The notes: a model not told the origin generated them from the letters alone. 64,000 nucleotides of DNA from CAZUCE01 sp964619265 (GCA_964619265.1 CAZUCE010000002.1:62001-126000), one strand, 5' to 3'; counted from the first letter of the stretch, positions 36,911-46,520 are shown. A program made the numbers and translations.

Positions 36911-38472
36911 CCGGCCAGGTCGCGCAAGCTGTCGGTGCGCGGCGTTCGTCCGGGGGGCGCAGTCGGGTGAGCCGTTCGAGGCGAGGCTTCCAAGGACACC
37001 GCCTGGGTTTGCGGGGCAGCGCCGGCAGGTAGTTGGACGCGCATTTCGAGCACTCTTCGGTCGGAAGCCTTGGTGACGGTCCACACCGCCCCCTCGTGTT
37101 CGAGCTGTTCGCCGACCTCGGGAAAGCGACCCATGTTGGCGAGCACAAATCCCGCTAGAGTTTCGTAGTCGGCGATTTCGGGCAGCTCGACATCCAGCTC
37201 TTCGTTGACTTCTCCCACTCGCGTCGAGGCATCGACGTCGAACAGCCCCGGACCGGCCGCGCGGATCGCAGCCGGCTCTTCGGCATCGTGCTCGTCGTGA
37301 AGCTCTCCGATCAGCTCGGCGAGGATGTCCGAAAGGGTCAGCAGGCCAGCCGTTCCGCCGTATTCGTCGAGGACGATGGCCATTTCTAGCTTGCGCTCGC
37401 GAAACCCGCGCAGCAATTCGGAGACACGGACGGTCTCGGGCACAAACCACGCCGGGCGCATGCGCTGATCGACGCGCTCGTCGTCCAGGCAGCGTTCGGC
37501 CGCGGCCTGGGCCCCATCGCGGACCGAAAACACTCCGATCACCGCATCCAGGTTTTCATCGAAGACCGGCAGCCGGGTGTGTGCGCAATCCGAAGCGAGT
37601 TGCAGGGCCTCGCGCAGCGTGGCGCCTTTGGGGATGCCGCGGATTTCTGTGCGCGGACTCATGATCGCCGCCGCGTCCACGTCCGAGAACCACAGCGCAT
37701 TCTCGATGATCTCACGTTCCGTTTCTCCGAGGTCGCCTTGCAGGCCCGAATCCTCGATTGCGGTGCGAAGGCCCTCCACCACACGTCGCGGAGCACTGGC
37801 ATCGGGGAGGTCGAACAAAGCTCGCGCGCGGCGTTCGGTGGCGAGGATCATCGTGGAGATGGGAGCGATCGGAAGCTGGAAGAATCCGAACATGCCGCCG
37901 GTGGCGCGCAAAAGGCGATCCCCAACTGGCGAAGCGACCAGCGCCCGCGCCACGCCCTCGCAGAGAACGGCTAAAAGGGGAACGGAGATCAACAGGGCAG
38001 CGGCGACCCGTTCGGGGCGCGGCGGCGCATCGCCCATCATCAGGGCGGCGAGCAAGTAAGCGAAAGCTAGCTGAGCCGTCAGCGTCACGAGTCCGGCGCT
38101 GATGGCGAGGTGGTCGTTGTCGGCGAGCAGCTTCTCGAGTCGGTCGCGACGGGGGGAGGGCGGCAGCGGAGCGAGAGTGCGCTCCGGTACGGCTCGCATC
38201 AGCGAGAGGCGCAGTAGGTTGGCCAGACCAGCCGTCAGCAGGGCGAGAGCGGCGAGCAAGACCAGCACAGACTGGCCCACCGTAGGTGGAGGCAGCGCAT
38301 CGCCTCCAGCGCCTTGCAAGGCAGCGTGGGCGGACGCTTCGCCGGCTGTCGTCACCATCCACAGGGTCACCAGAGCCATCCAGCCCGGGGCTTGAACCCA
38401 GGAGGACGCGAGCGCAGAGGCGGGCGAGGCGGGCGTCGCCAAAGGGCGCTCAGAAGAGGGTCGTGGGGGCAC
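36907..38472 (-). CDS. CNNM/HlyC/CorC family transporter-like protein with CBS pair
   Basis: 521 residues from GTG 38472. Four membrane segments in the first ~190 residues form the CNNM (DUF21) domain (VLVLLAALALLTAGLANLL, LAISAGLVTLTAQLAFAYLL and others). Two CBS domains follow (MSPRTEIRGIPKGATLREAL, RVSELLRGFRERKLEMAIVLDEYGGTAGLLTLSDILAELIGEL), then a CorC_HlyC C-terminal domain (YETLAGFVLANMGRFPEVGEQLEHEG). Members are tied to magnesium/cobalt efflux or tolerance. It is translationally coupled to recO. Confidence 0.88.
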   Translation of the reverse strand: MPPRPSSERPLATPASPASALASSWVQAPGWMALVTLWMVTTAGEASAHAALQGAGGDALPPPTVGQSVLVLLAALALLTAGLANLLRLSLMRAVPERTLAPLPPSPRRDRLEKLLADNDHLAISAGLVTLTAQLAFAYLLAALMMGDAPPRPERVAAALLISVPLLAVLCEGVARALVASPVGDRLLRATGGMFGFFQLPIAPISTMILATERRARALFDLPDASAPRRVVEGLRTAIEDSGLQGDLGETEREIIENALWFSDVDAAAIMSPRTEIRGIPKGATLREALQLASDCAHTRLPVFDENLDAVIGVFSVRDGAQAAAERCLDDERVDQRMRPAWFVPETVRVSELLRGFRERKLEMAIVLDEYGGTAGLLTLSDILAELIGELHDEHDAEEPAAIRAAGPGLFDVDASTRVGEVNEELDVELPEIADYETLAGFVLANMGRFPEVGEQLEHEGAVWTVTKASDRRVLEMRVQLPAGAAPQTQAVSLEASPRTAHPTAPPGRTPRTDSLRDLAG

Positions 38473-38968
38473 GTTCGTCGTTCGGTCGGGTCGGGCTGGT
38501 CCGGCGGGTGCATCCCGTCTGGCTTCAGATCAGCTGGTCTTTCAGATTAGCTGTTCGCGCCCGCGGGGTCTCTCTTCGACCTGAATCGTGGGTTTCCTCG
38601 AGCCCCCGCGCCCGTGGGAGCAGGCTTGGGTCCCCCCCCCAGATTTTGGGGGTTCCCTGGGGACGAAGACTCCACAGGGAACCTCGACAGGCCGGTGTGC
38701 GAGGGCGCACGGGCCATCGCGACCAACCTTGCGGGCCCGAGAGCAACCCTCCCGTCAGTTGGAACGGGTCAGGACCCGCGATGGATCGGTCGAGCGCTAG
38801 CGAACAGTTCCAGGGTTCCTCCTTGGGTACCCAGGGAATCGGGCTGGGGGCCATTCATCGGAATCTGCGCTCGAGATCACTTCCTGGGGGCTTGCTGGGT
38901 GCCTTCGGAATCGACTGCTTCCGAAAGTGCGGTGAGCTGGCACGGGGCGTGCACGTCGAGTTCCCGCC
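38473..38968. other. Divergent intergenic region with a 9-bp-stem hairpin
   Basis: About 500 bp between two divergent genes, so it should hold two promoters. A perfect 9-bp inverted repeat, GGTTCCCTG (38651-38659) with CAGGGAACC (38675-38683), has a partly paired 15-base loop. It could be an operator or a leader hairpin. No gene is supported here. Confidence 0.4.
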
Positions 38969-39946
38969 ATGAATGCTCTTCGAAAGCCCCTCCCCGTCTT
39001 CGGTCCCCGTCTCGTCTATCGCGCGACGGACGATCCCGCGCGACCTACCGGCCCCGGGAGCCGAATCAGCTCCCTGCGGTCTTTAGAGTCCGATCGTACC
39101 TATGGTCCCGAGCGCCCGGTGAGCGCAAAGATCTGCGACCCTCCCCCTGCGAGTGCTGGCGATTCCCTGGCGGTTTTGAGTCCGGAGGCTCCCGGGGCTC
39201 AGACACCGCAGGATCCGGCTCCCCCAAAATCGGGTGTCCGCGAACGCGCGAGCCCGCGGCAGAAAAAGGCGAAGCGCTCGAGCCTCCAAGCGAAACCCGC
39301 CTCGCGTCCTGATCCCGACCCCGATCCCGAGCGCGAACACGACGCGGAAGCGACGCGTTTGATGGCTTGCTTCCGCGACAGCCATTCGGATGCGGACTTC
39401 GAAGCGCTTTACGCGCATACCCAGCAAGCCGTTGCGGCTTGGATTCGCTCCCTGCTTCGGCAGGGACCGAGTCAGGTCGATGCGGGTGAGATCCTTCAGG
39501 ACACGTTCGTCAACGTCTATCGCTATCCCCGGTCCTTCCGCGACGAAAACGCCTCGAGCTTTCGCGTTTGGGTGCGCACGATTGCCGGAAATCTGGTGCG
39601 GCGCTCGCGGACACCCGCGATGGTCCAACTTTCCGAGTGGGGCGAAGGTGCTTCTGAACCGGCCGACCCCAGCGCCCGCCCGGACGAGCTCGCCGACCTG
39701 TCCGAAGAGGCTTCGAGCCTCGATGCCGCCTTGCGCTTGTTCCTGGCCGTCTACCGCGAAGCCTGGCTCAATCTCGGAGAGCGCGACCGGCTCGCCCTGG
39801 AGCTGGTCGAAGCGCGAGGTTTGACCCACGCGGCCGCAGCCCGGTGCCTCGGGGTTCAGGCAACGAACATGAAGATGATCGTTTTTCGGGCCCGCAAACG
39901 AGTTGCCCAGGCCATGCGCTTGCAGCTCACTCCCAAGCTGCACTAG
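38969..39946 (+). CDS. ECF-type RNA polymerase sigma factor
   Basis: 325 residues from ATG 38969. Residues ~140-215 form sigma region 2 (DFEALYAHTQQAVAAWIRSLL, GEILQDTFVNVYRYPRSF, RVWVRTIAGNLVRR) and ~265-318 region 4, with the helix-turn-helix HAAAARCLGVQATNMKMIVFRARKRV. No region 3 is present, as in ECF sigma factors. The first ~130 residues are Pro/Arg/Asp-rich and disordered, unusual for ECF factors; an internal start near ATG 39362 (MACFRDSHSDADF) would give the usual ~195 residues. No anti-sigma factor gene is adjacent. Confidence 0.85.
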   Translation: MNALRKPLPVFGPRLVYRATDDPARPTGPGSRISSLRSLESDRTYGPERPVSAKICDPPPASAGDSLAVLSPEAPGAQTPQDPAPPKSGVRERASPRQKKAKRSSLQAKPASRPDPDPDPEREHDAEATRLMACFRDSHSDADFEALYAHTQQAVAAWIRSLLRQGPSQVDAGEILQDTFVNVYRYPRSFRDENASSFRVWVRTIAGNLVRRSRTPAMVQLSEWGEGASEPADPSARPDELADLSEEASSLDAALRLFLAVYREAWLNLGERDRLALELVEARGLTHAAAARCLGVQATNMKMIVFRARKRVAQAMRLQLTPKLH

Positions 39947-40028
39947 CAAGACAGGGCGACCGAGAGCAGCGCTGCGAAAGCTCGCCAGAGGGGCGCCTCG
40001 GGCACGCAGCCTGTTAGGTTCTCGTCCT

Positions 40029-41336
40029 ATGAGGGATCCACGAGATTCGAACGCCTCGCAATCGGGCGCACCTGCGCGCAACGCACCGATTCCGGTGGAC
40101 CTGTTGGTTCGCGGAGCGGGCGAACTCTGCTCGCCCGAGGGAAATTCGGCGCTGGCCGGCTCCAGCCTCGGACGAGTGACCCGTCTGGAGGGCGGGGCGG
40201 TTGCGGTCCATGGCGAGCGCATCGTGGCGGTGGGGCCGGCGGAGGAGCTGGAGACGCGCTATCGGGCCGCGGAAGTTTTAGAGGCCGAGGGCGGGCTGGT
40301 CGTTCCGGGCTTCGTGGATGCCCATACCCATCCGGTGTTCGCGACAACGCGCGAAGCGGAGTTTGAGCTGCGTAACCAAGGTCGCGGCTATGCCGAGATC
40401 GCTGCAGCGGGGGGCGGTATTTTGTCGACCGTGCGGGGAGTTCGGGAGGCTTCGCTCGAGCATCTGGAAGCGGGGCTTCTCGCCAGGCTCGATCGATTCC
40501 TCGAGGCGGGGACGACCACCTTGGAGTGCAAAAGCGGGTACGGCCTTGAGCGAGCGGCGGAACTCCGCAGCCTAGAAGCGATCGCTGCAGCCAATCACTC
40601 CCACGCCGTCGATTTGGTTCCGACCTATCTGGGAGCCCATACGCTGCCGCCGGAGTACGCGGATCGGCGTGAAGCCTACGTGGAGGCGATTGTTCAGGAG
40701 TGGCTTCCCGAGATCAGCGAGCGCCGACTCGCGCGCTACGCCGACGTGTTCACCGAGTCGATAGCGTTCGGTCTCGACGAGACCCGCCAGATCGCCCGCG
40801 CGGCGCGGGCTCTTGGCTTGGGTGTGCGCTTGCATGTGGATCAACTCACCTCAGGGGGCGGGGCCGAGCTGGCCGCCGAGGTGGGCGCGGCGACCGCCGA
40901 CCACCTGGAGCATGTCAGCGAGGCCGGGCTTGCTGCGCTGGCCGAAGCCGGCGTCCAACCGGTTCTGTGTCCGTTGGTGCCGATCTATCTGCGCGAGCCT
41001 GCGGAAGCGCCGGGTCGCCGCATCGTGGACACCGGTCTCGCTCCGGTGCTTTCCACCGATTTCAATCCGGGCAGCTGCATGCTGCAGAGCTTGCCGGAGG
41101 TGGTCACCTTTGCGGCGCTTCGCTATGGCTTTCGAGCGGCGGAATCGCTGACGGCCTGCACCCTGAACGCGGCCGCGAGCCTGGGGTTGGCCGAAGACCG
41201 AGGAAGTCTCGAAGTGGGCAAGCGGGCCGACTTATTGGTGCTGGATCTGCCAAACCTGGAGCATCTCGCTTACGAATTCGGACGCAACCCGGTGCGGGCG
41301 GTGGTCAAGTCCGGGCGTATCGTGTGTCAGCGATGA
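40029..41336 (+). CDS. hutI: Imidazolonepropionase
   Basis: 435 residues from ATG 40029. It is an amidohydrolase: zinc-binding GFVDAHTHPVF near 95-105, TTLECKSGYGL, VPTYLGAHTLPPEY, LHVDQLTSGGGAELAAE, TADHLEHV and STDFNPGSC all fit HutI. It hydrolyses imidazolone-5-propionate to N-formimino-L-glutamate in histidine degradation. No other hut gene is in the window. The stop overlaps the next gene as ATGA. Confidence 0.93.
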   Translation: MRDPRDSNASQSGAPARNAPIPVDLLVRGAGELCSPEGNSALAGSSLGRVTRLEGGAVAVHGERIVAVGPAEELETRYRAAEVLEAEGGLVVPGFVDAHTHPVFATTREAEFELRNQGRGYAEIAAAGGGILSTVRGVREASLEHLEAGLLARLDRFLEAGTTTLECKSGYGLERAAELRSLEAIAAANHSHAVDLVPTYLGAHTLPPEYADRREAYVEAIVQEWLPEISERRLARYADVFTESIAFGLDETRQIARAARALGLGVRLHVDQLTSGGGAELAAEVGAATADHLEHVSEAGLAALAEAGVQPVLCPLVPIYLREPAEAPGRRIVDTGLAPVLSTDFNPGSCMLQSLPEVVTFAALRYGFRAAESLTACTLNAAASLGLAEDRGSLEVGKRADLLVLDLPNLEHLAYEFGRNPVRAVVKSGRIVCQR

Positions 41337-42715
41337 TTTACCGTTCCAGAATTTTCCTGTTGGCCTTGGTCGCGTTCTGTCTTTCAGGCGCGCGCGCCGC
41401 GGCCCAGACCATTCCCGAGCACGACCCGCGCCAGGCGCGTCACCGGCGGGTGCTCTTAGCCGAGTCGATGGACACTCTGGCCCGGATCTGGAGTTCGGTG
41501 CCAGACGAGCAACGAGGTGTCCTCGCGTCCGGTTGGCTTGAGCCGGGCGCGGGCGCCCTGGAACTTCCGAGCCTCGAGTTTTTCCAGGACCAGGCCGCGG
41601 GCCGGCCGCTGGAAGGAGATCTGCGTCCCAGTGAGTCGCTCGCGCGGTTGGCGCGTTCGATCGACGTCCAAGTTGTCCCGGGGGCCTTTGAGGCTGGTAG
41701 CACCACGCCGCTTCGGTTGCGGATCTGGCCCTGGCGGCTGCCTTCGATTTCGAAGAGCGTGACGATTCGCGTGGTTTGGATCCGCGGTTGGTCGGACCGC
41801 GAAGAAGCGCGGCGAGCCACGGTGGATGCCGGCGCTTGGCGTGCTCCGGGGTTCGATCTGTTTGTGACGCCCCCTGAAGGCGCGCCAGGGACCCATTTGT
41901 TTCGCGTGGAGGTTGCTTTCTCTTCGGCCCCGGAAATCTGGGCGGTCACCCGTGATTTCCAGGTCGAGGGCGTAGAGAAGTTCGAGGCCCGCGTAGCCAC
42001 GGTGCGCGAGCGCTTTTTAGGCGGCGAATTCTCAGAGGAACAAAACCCCGAGGCCCGCGACCTGCTCGACTTGGTGGACGCGGGGACACGCTCCCCGCAC
42101 GCCGAATCTGTGGCGGCTCGCTTGGCAGCCTTGGAGGGCGGAGCCCCAAGTTTCGGACCGCTGGGGCTCGGAGCCGGTTCGCGGGCCAAGCAGGCATGGC
42201 GGTTGGTGAGCCCAGCCGAGCAGCGCTCCGGGGGAGTGGTGCTCTTGATTTCGCCGAAGGGCTATCCGGCCGACGCGGTCTTGCGCGGTGCTCAGGGAAC
42301 GGCTTGGCAGGCGTTTGCAAAGCGCACCGGTTTTGACTGCGTGTCGGTTCCGGCCACCGAGCCTGCTGAACTGGAGGCGCTTGCCGAATCCCTTGGACTT
42401 GCGGACGCGGACCCTCTCGTCTGCGTCCCGCGGGGAGGAGCTGCCTTGGGATTCCTGCTCGGGCTGGTGGGGGGCGAAGCTCCGGCGAACTACAGCTGGG
42501 TACTGCAGCGCAGTGGGCCCAGCCCGATTCCAAGTCGGGTCTCTGACCTGGCCCGCGGACTTTGGTTGGTGGACGCAGATTCGATGTCGGCTCAAGCGAG
42601 TGGAGTCCAAACAGCGCCGCGCGAAGCCAGCCCGCTTGCGACCGACTTTTCGCTTCCGCGCCTGCTAGGCGATTGGATCGAGCGCGGTGGCCTGAAGCCC
42701 GCAGTTCCCCGGTGA
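41333..42715 (+). CDS. Secreted protein of unknown function
   Basis: 460 residues from ATG 41333, with a clear signal peptide (FLLALVAFCLSGARAAAQ). The middle holds beta-rich segments (TTPLRLRIWPWRLP, SVTIRVVWIRGWSDREEARR, GTHLFRVEVAFSSAPEIWAV); the C-terminal ~180 residues alternate hydrophobic strands and helices (GGVVLLISPKGYPADAVLRG, LVCVPRGGAALGFLLGLVGG). No family recognised. It is coupled by 4-bp overlaps to hutI upstream and the STT3-like gene downstream, so the three are co-translated, although no link between their roles is obvious. Confidence 0.7.
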   Translation: MIYRSRIFLLALVAFCLSGARAAAQTIPEHDPRQARHRRVLLAESMDTLARIWSSVPDEQRGVLASGWLEPGAGALELPSLEFFQDQAAGRPLEGDLRPSESLARLARSIDVQVVPGAFEAGSTTPLRLRIWPWRLPSISKSVTIRVVWIRGWSDREEARRATVDAGAWRAPGFDLFVTPPEGAPGTHLFRVEVAFSSAPEIWAVTRDFQVEGVEKFEARVATVRERFLGGEFSEEQNPEARDLLDLVDAGTRSPHAESVAARLAALEGGAPSFGPLGLGAGSRAKQAWRLVSPAEQRSGGVVLLISPKGYPADAVLRGAQGTAWQAFAKRTGFDCVSVPATEPAELEALAESLGLADADPLVCVPRGGAALGFLLGLVGGEAPANYSWVLQRSGPSPIPSRVSDLARGLWLVDADSMSAQASGVQTAPREASPLATDFSLPRLLGDWIERGGLKPAVPR

Positions 42716-44820
42716 GCCCGTTCGCCAAGCTTGCGGGCTGGCCGGCCGCTGTGCTGGGCGGGCTCGGGTTGATTCTGTGTTTGCTGGTCGCGTTCGATCT
42801 GCGGACGAGATTAGCGGATGCTCATCGTGTTCCGGCGGGTGCGGCGTTGCCCTCGGGCAGTGCTTGGTTGGTGGATGATCCGGATGCTTGCTACCACCTG
42901 CGGCGCGTAAGCGTGGGCTTGAGCTCCGGTGAGATTCCCGGCTACGACCGGTTCTTGAACCACCCGGCCGGCAGCCCGGTGCCGTGGCCATCGTTCTTCG
43001 ATGCGGCGCTGACCGCGGTGGCCGAGCGCCTGGGCGGCGTTGACAGGCAGGGGCGGGTGAGCGAGGGCCGCGTCGATGCGGTCCTGGTTCAGATTCCTCC
43101 GATTCTGGGGTTGCTGGTTTGCCTGGCGGTGGCCGCGGCTGTGCCGGTCTTTGCAGGGGCGGGAGCGGCGGCCTGGCTCGGAGCCGTGATGGCGGCGCTG
43201 TTTGTTGCCACCACGCCCATCGGTGTGTGGTACTCGAGCACCGCGCGCATCGATCACCATGTGGCGACCGCGCTGTTCCTTGCGCTGATGCTGCTTGCGA
43301 CCGCGTTTTCCCTGCGCGCACGGGATCCGAGCGATGCCATGCTGGGAGCGCTGCTCTCGGGTTTGTTGGCTGGCTTTTCGATGTTGATCTGGCTGGCTTC
43401 GGCCAGCTTCGTGCTGATCTGCGCGCTCGGTTTTTTCGCGGCTTCGCTGGTGGGGGGGGCCGAGGAGACCGGTCGAGCGCGTCGCTCGGGCCTGCTCTTT
43501 TTCCTGGCTGCGGCCGTGGTGGTGTTGGTGCCGGCTGAACACAGTGCGTGGAACGCGGTCGAGCCCAATACGCTGGTCAATCTGAGCCGAGCTGTCCCCC
43601 GGGCGCTGTTGGCAGGGACAGTGCCCTTCCTCGCTTTGGCGCTCGCCGCGCGGCTGGGCTGGTCCCAGCTTCTGGCGTTCGGAGCAGCCGTCGTGGCGAC
43701 TGCGCTGCTGGTGGCCTTGCTACCCGGCTTCGCAGATGGTCTGCGCGAAGGCGTCGACTGGGCCTCGCGGGAGAACAGCTTCATGGCGCAGGTCGAGGAA
43801 AGCCGACCCTTGTTCGACGGGCCCGGTGGCTGGCTCGGAGTCGCAGTGGACCTGGGATGGGCCGCGTACCTGGCGCCGATTCTGGTGCTGGGGCTGACCT
43901 TGGCTGCCTGGCGCGGGGCGCACAGCCTGGTTCTGTTGCTGGCCCTTGGGCTCGCAATCTTGTTCACGATTTCCCAGCGACGCTTTGGGAACTCGGCCAG
44001 CGTGCCGCTTGCGATCGCCACCGGAACTCTGATCACGACGGGCTTGCGGTCGGGGGGGATGGCGCGGCTGGGTTCCCTGGGGCTCACTCTCGGGGTGCTG
44101 ATTTCCTCCGCGGTGACTTGGAGCGGCTACGCCAAACCGACAACTGAGGAGTTGGCCGATCTGGCCGATTGGCGCTGGCACCGGATCGCCGGGCTACAAG
44201 CCCTGCGCAGCGCAAGCCCCTGGCCTGGCTCGTTCGATCAAGCCGAACTGATGCAGAGCTACGGCGTGCTTTCCGGCTGGGGGCTGGGTCACCCAATCGA
44301 GCATCACGGGCGACGCGCGACGATCGCGACCGGGTTCGGGAGCTTCGTTGGGGCTGACAACTTTCGTGAACACGCGGCCGCTCTGCTCGAGGGCGAGGAG
44401 TCCGAGTTTCTGGGTTGGTTGGAAGACCTGGGCGCAGGGTGTGTGGTGGTTACCCCGCGTATGGTGTCCGAATTGCCTAGCCTTGCGCGCATCGCCGAGT
44501 GGCCGCTGGATCGGCGTCGAACCTTGTTCGAAGGACGAGGCGCGAGCAAGCGCTATTCGCAGGCAGCGCTCGAGACGGCCGTCGTTCGCCTGGCGCTGCA
44601 CGACCACTCCGTCGGATCCGAGGGGTTCGCCGGGTTGAAGCTGGTGCACGCATCCGGTCGCTACGAGTTTCCCAGCGGTTTAAGGGCGCCCGTGCAGGCT
44701 CCAGGAAGCGGACCGGTTGTGTCTGTGTATGTGTTGCCCAGCCTTGCGGCCGGAGCGCGCCCGGGTTCTTCGGAGCCGCGCAAGCTCTCCATGGAAGCGC
44801 TACCCAGTAGCTCTCCCTAG
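42712..44820 (+). CDS. STT3/GT66-like membrane protein with degenerate WWDYG motif
   Basis: 702 residues from GTG 42712. The first loop has WLVDDPDACYHLRRV (~50-64), like the DxD-type motif of oligosaccharyltransferases STT3/AglB/PglB, then IPPILGLL and GVWYSSTARIDHHVATALFLALML, a clear match to the family loop ending in DHH. About 11 membrane segments precede a soluble C-terminal domain. There the signature WWDYG is replaced: QSYGVLSGWGLGHPIEHHGRRA, with GWGLG at residues 522-526. The surrounding YGV...GHPI and the following FGSFVGADNF keep the family pattern. Such changes should alter acceptor sequon binding. Confidence 0.75.
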   Translation: MSPFAKLAGWPAAVLGGLGLILCLLVAFDLRTRLADAHRVPAGAALPSGSAWLVDDPDACYHLRRVSVGLSSGEIPGYDRFLNHPAGSPVPWPSFFDAALTAVAERLGGVDRQGRVSEGRVDAVLVQIPPILGLLVCLAVAAAVPVFAGAGAAAWLGAVMAALFVATTPIGVWYSSTARIDHHVATALFLALMLLATAFSLRARDPSDAMLGALLSGLLAGFSMLIWLASASFVLICALGFFAASLVGGAEETGRARRSGLLFFLAAAVVVLVPAEHSAWNAVEPNTLVNLSRAVPRALLAGTVPFLALALAARLGWSQLLAFGAAVVATALLVALLPGFADGLREGVDWASRENSFMAQVEESRPLFDGPGGWLGVAVDLGWAAYLAPILVLGLTLAAWRGAHSLVLLLALGLAILFTISQRRFGNSASVPLAIATGTLITTGLRSGGMARLGSLGLTLGVLISSAVTWSGYAKPTTEELADLADWRWHRIAGLQALRSASPWPGSFDQAELMQSYGVLSGWGLGHPIEHHGRRATIATGFGSFVGADNFREHAAALLEGEESEFLGWLEDLGAGCVVVTPRMVSELPSLARIAEWPLDRRRTLFEGRGASKRYSQAALETAVVRLALHDHSVGSEGFAGLKLVHASGRYEFPSGLRAPVQAPGSGPVVSVYVLPSLAAGARPGSSEPRKLSMEALPSSSP

Positions 44821-44844
44821 AATGTCGCCCCCCCCAAACAGAGT

Positions 44845-44878
44845 GCGGGCGGTGCAGCCCGAAAGCTGCACCGCCCGC
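44845..44878. terminator. Bidirectional hairpin between convergent genes
   Basis: A perfect 13-bp stem, GCGGGCGGTGCAG (44845-44857) with CTGCACCGCCCGC (44866-44878), and an 8-base loop. It lies 25 bp after the STT3-like stop and 90 bp after the end of the converging VPGYW gene. No T-run follows on either side, so efficiency is uncertain, but position and stem strength fit a shared terminator. Confidence 0.7.
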
Positions 44879-44967
44879 GGCGCTTCCCTCTCCCGCCAAC
44901 AGGGCGGGGAGAGTCCTCGGTTCAAGAAACTCGGCGCAGGGCGTCCGGGTTTCTTTTTGCCTGGCGG

Positions 44968-45486
44968 TTAGTAGCGCCAGGTGCCGGCCACCCATTTGCG
45001 GACCGGCTGGATGTCGTAGTAGCCGGGCACCTGGACCGTCTTGTAGTAACCGGCCTGGGTCATGACCTGGTAGGGCTGGCGGCACGCATCGAACTGCGTG
45101 GCGTAGACCGGCGGGTACCAGACCTTTTTCGTGGTGGCGGGGATCCAGACCTGCTCTCGGACTGAACTCCAGTAGCCGGGGACCCACACTCGAGCGGAGG
45201 TCGAGGCGGATACGGAGCCGTATCCAGATCCGACGCTGATCGAGAAGCCGGGCTTCGAGTAGCTGACCCCGAACTTCGAATTCGAACCGTAGGGCTTGTT
45301 CGAAACGGAGGAGTAAGTGCTCGGACGGTAGGAGCCGAACTTGCTGGTCGGCTTGGTGATGTGAAGGCCCTTGGAGCTTTGGGCGTAGCTGGCCTTGCCG
45401 CCGTAGGACCTTTGGGCTGCGGCGGGTTCCGCGCCTAGGAAGGCAGCGAGTCCAGCGAGGGCGAGAGGGAGGAGGCGGTTCTTCAT
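44968..45486 (-). CDS. Secreted VPGYW/WxxGxW-repeat protein
   Basis: 172 residues from ATG 45486, with a signal peptide (LLPLALAGLAAFLGAEPAAAQ). A Ser/Gly/Tyr-rich region follows (KFGSYRPSTYSSVSNKPYG), then short aromatic repeats of the pattern VWVPGYW, VWIPATTKKVWYPPVYATQ, VQVPGYYDIQ and WVAGTWRY. Such V-P-G-Y-W repeats are common in small secreted planctomycete and proteobacterial proteins of unknown role. Codon usage is like that of its neighbours. Confidence 0.75.
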   Translation of the reverse strand: MKNRLLPLALAGLAAFLGAEPAAAQRSYGGKASYAQSSKGLHITKPTSKFGSYRPSTYSSVSNKPYGSNSKFGVSYSKPGFSISVGSGYGSVSASTSARVWVPGYWSSVREQVWIPATTKKVWYPPVYATQFDACRQPYQVMTQAGYYKTVQVPGYYDIQPVRKWVAGTWRY

Positions 45487-45762
45487 CGATTCGCTCGGGT
45501 GTCTGTGGTCGATGCGCTGGCCAGCGCAAAAGGGATGCGTGGCCTGGTTGGTTGAGCGCTTCAGCAGGTAGGAAGCGAATGGCGTGCCAAGACCCAAAAA
45601 CGGCTTCTGAGGGCCCTGGGAGGAGGGTGCGACCCTTCCGGAGGACACGCCTGTCTCCCGGGCTGTGACCTCGGAGGGGGACGATCCGATGGGGTCTGGA
45701 GAGGGCTCCTCCCCGATGAGGGATCTTTCCCCAAGCCCGCAGCTGCCTCCCTTTTTTTTCCC

Positions 45763-46071
45763 ATGTCCACCCGCCCCGAATCCAACTACGTCTCCGCTGC
45801 CGACCTCGATCGCCGTCGGGCACCGAGACTCTCGGTTCACCTCCCTGTTCAAGTCAGCTTCCCGGCGCAGCCTCTCGCGGGTACCTCGGCCGACGTTTCC
45901 GATGTCGGTGTCATGTTCGTGACCGATCAGCCCTTGCAGGTCACGGTTCGAATCGAGGAGCAGGGGGGTACCATCGAGCGAGTCGGGCGCGTCATTCGGA
46001 CGCAACAGCTCGGCGCGGTTTCGACCGCGATCGCCATTGAATTCGAAGAAGAAGAGGACCCCCTCGAGTGA
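45763..46071 (+). CDS. PilZ-domain protein
   Basis: 102 residues. DRRRAPRLSVHLPVQVSF at residues 16-33 carries the RxxxR motif of PilZ, and DVSDVGVMF the (D/N)xSxxG-like half; together they bind c-di-GMP in family members. The end (GRVIRTQQLGAVSTAIAIEFE) is the last strand pair. It is a single-domain protein, so it likely works through a partner. It overlaps the GNAT gene by GTGA. Confidence 0.85.
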   Translation: MSTRPESNYVSAADLDRRRAPRLSVHLPVQVSFPAQPLAGTSADVSDVGVMFVTDQPLQVTVRIEEQGGTIERVGRVIRTQQLGAVSTAIAIEFEEEEDPLE

Positions 46072-46520
46072 CCGTCAAAATTCGCGAAGCCCGCCTCGAA
46101 GACGCTGACCGATTGCTTGCGTTTCAAGTGGCGATGGCCCGCGAAACAGAAGATCTCGAGCTGGATCGAGTGATTGCACTCCGCGGAATCTCCCGGGCTT
46201 TGTCCGATCCCGCGAAGGCCTTCTACCTGATCGCCGAGCTCGAAGGCCGAGCGGTGGGGGGGCTGATGGTGACCCGCGAATGGAGCGATTGGCGCGACGG
46301 GTGGATTCACTGGATCCAGAGCGTATTCGTCGAGCCTCTGGCTCGCGGCCAGGGGATCTACGGCGCTCTGCACGGGCATGTCCTCGAACTTTCGCGTGCC
46401 GATTCGGATGTCCGAGCCGTCCGCCTGTACGTGGTCGAATCCAACGAGCGTGCGCGGCAGACCTACAAGAAGTCTGGCATGCACCAAACGGAATACCTGA
46501 TCTACGAGCAGACCCCCTAG
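46068..46520 (+). CDS. GNAT family N-acetyltransferase
   Basis: 150 residues from GTG 46068. IREARLEDADRLLAFQ opens the fold; WIQSVFVEPLARGQGIYGALHGHV contains the acetyl-CoA pyrophosphate loop (R/Q)xxGxG/A in the form RGQGIYGA; VVESNERARQTYKKSGM is the typical last helix and strand. The substrate is unknown. It is co-translated with the PilZ protein. Confidence 0.88.
   Translation: MTVKIREARLEDADRLLAFQVAMARETEDLELDRVIALRGISRALSDPAKAFYLIAELEGRAVGGLMVTREWSDWRDGWIHWIQSVFVEPLARGQGIYGALHGHVLELSRADSDVRAVRLYVVESNERARQTYKKSGMHQTEYLIYEQTP

Noticed and set aside
36911..37450. 180-codon upstream extension of recO
   Set aside because: Overlaps the CNNM gene on the same strand; residues are Arg/Ala-rich and unlike RecO; TTG 36910 with 4-bp overlap is a better start.
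44477..45823. 448-residue open frame on the minus strand
   Set aside because: Covers the 44845-44878 hairpin and overlaps the better-supported VPGYW gene in another frame; composition not protein-like.
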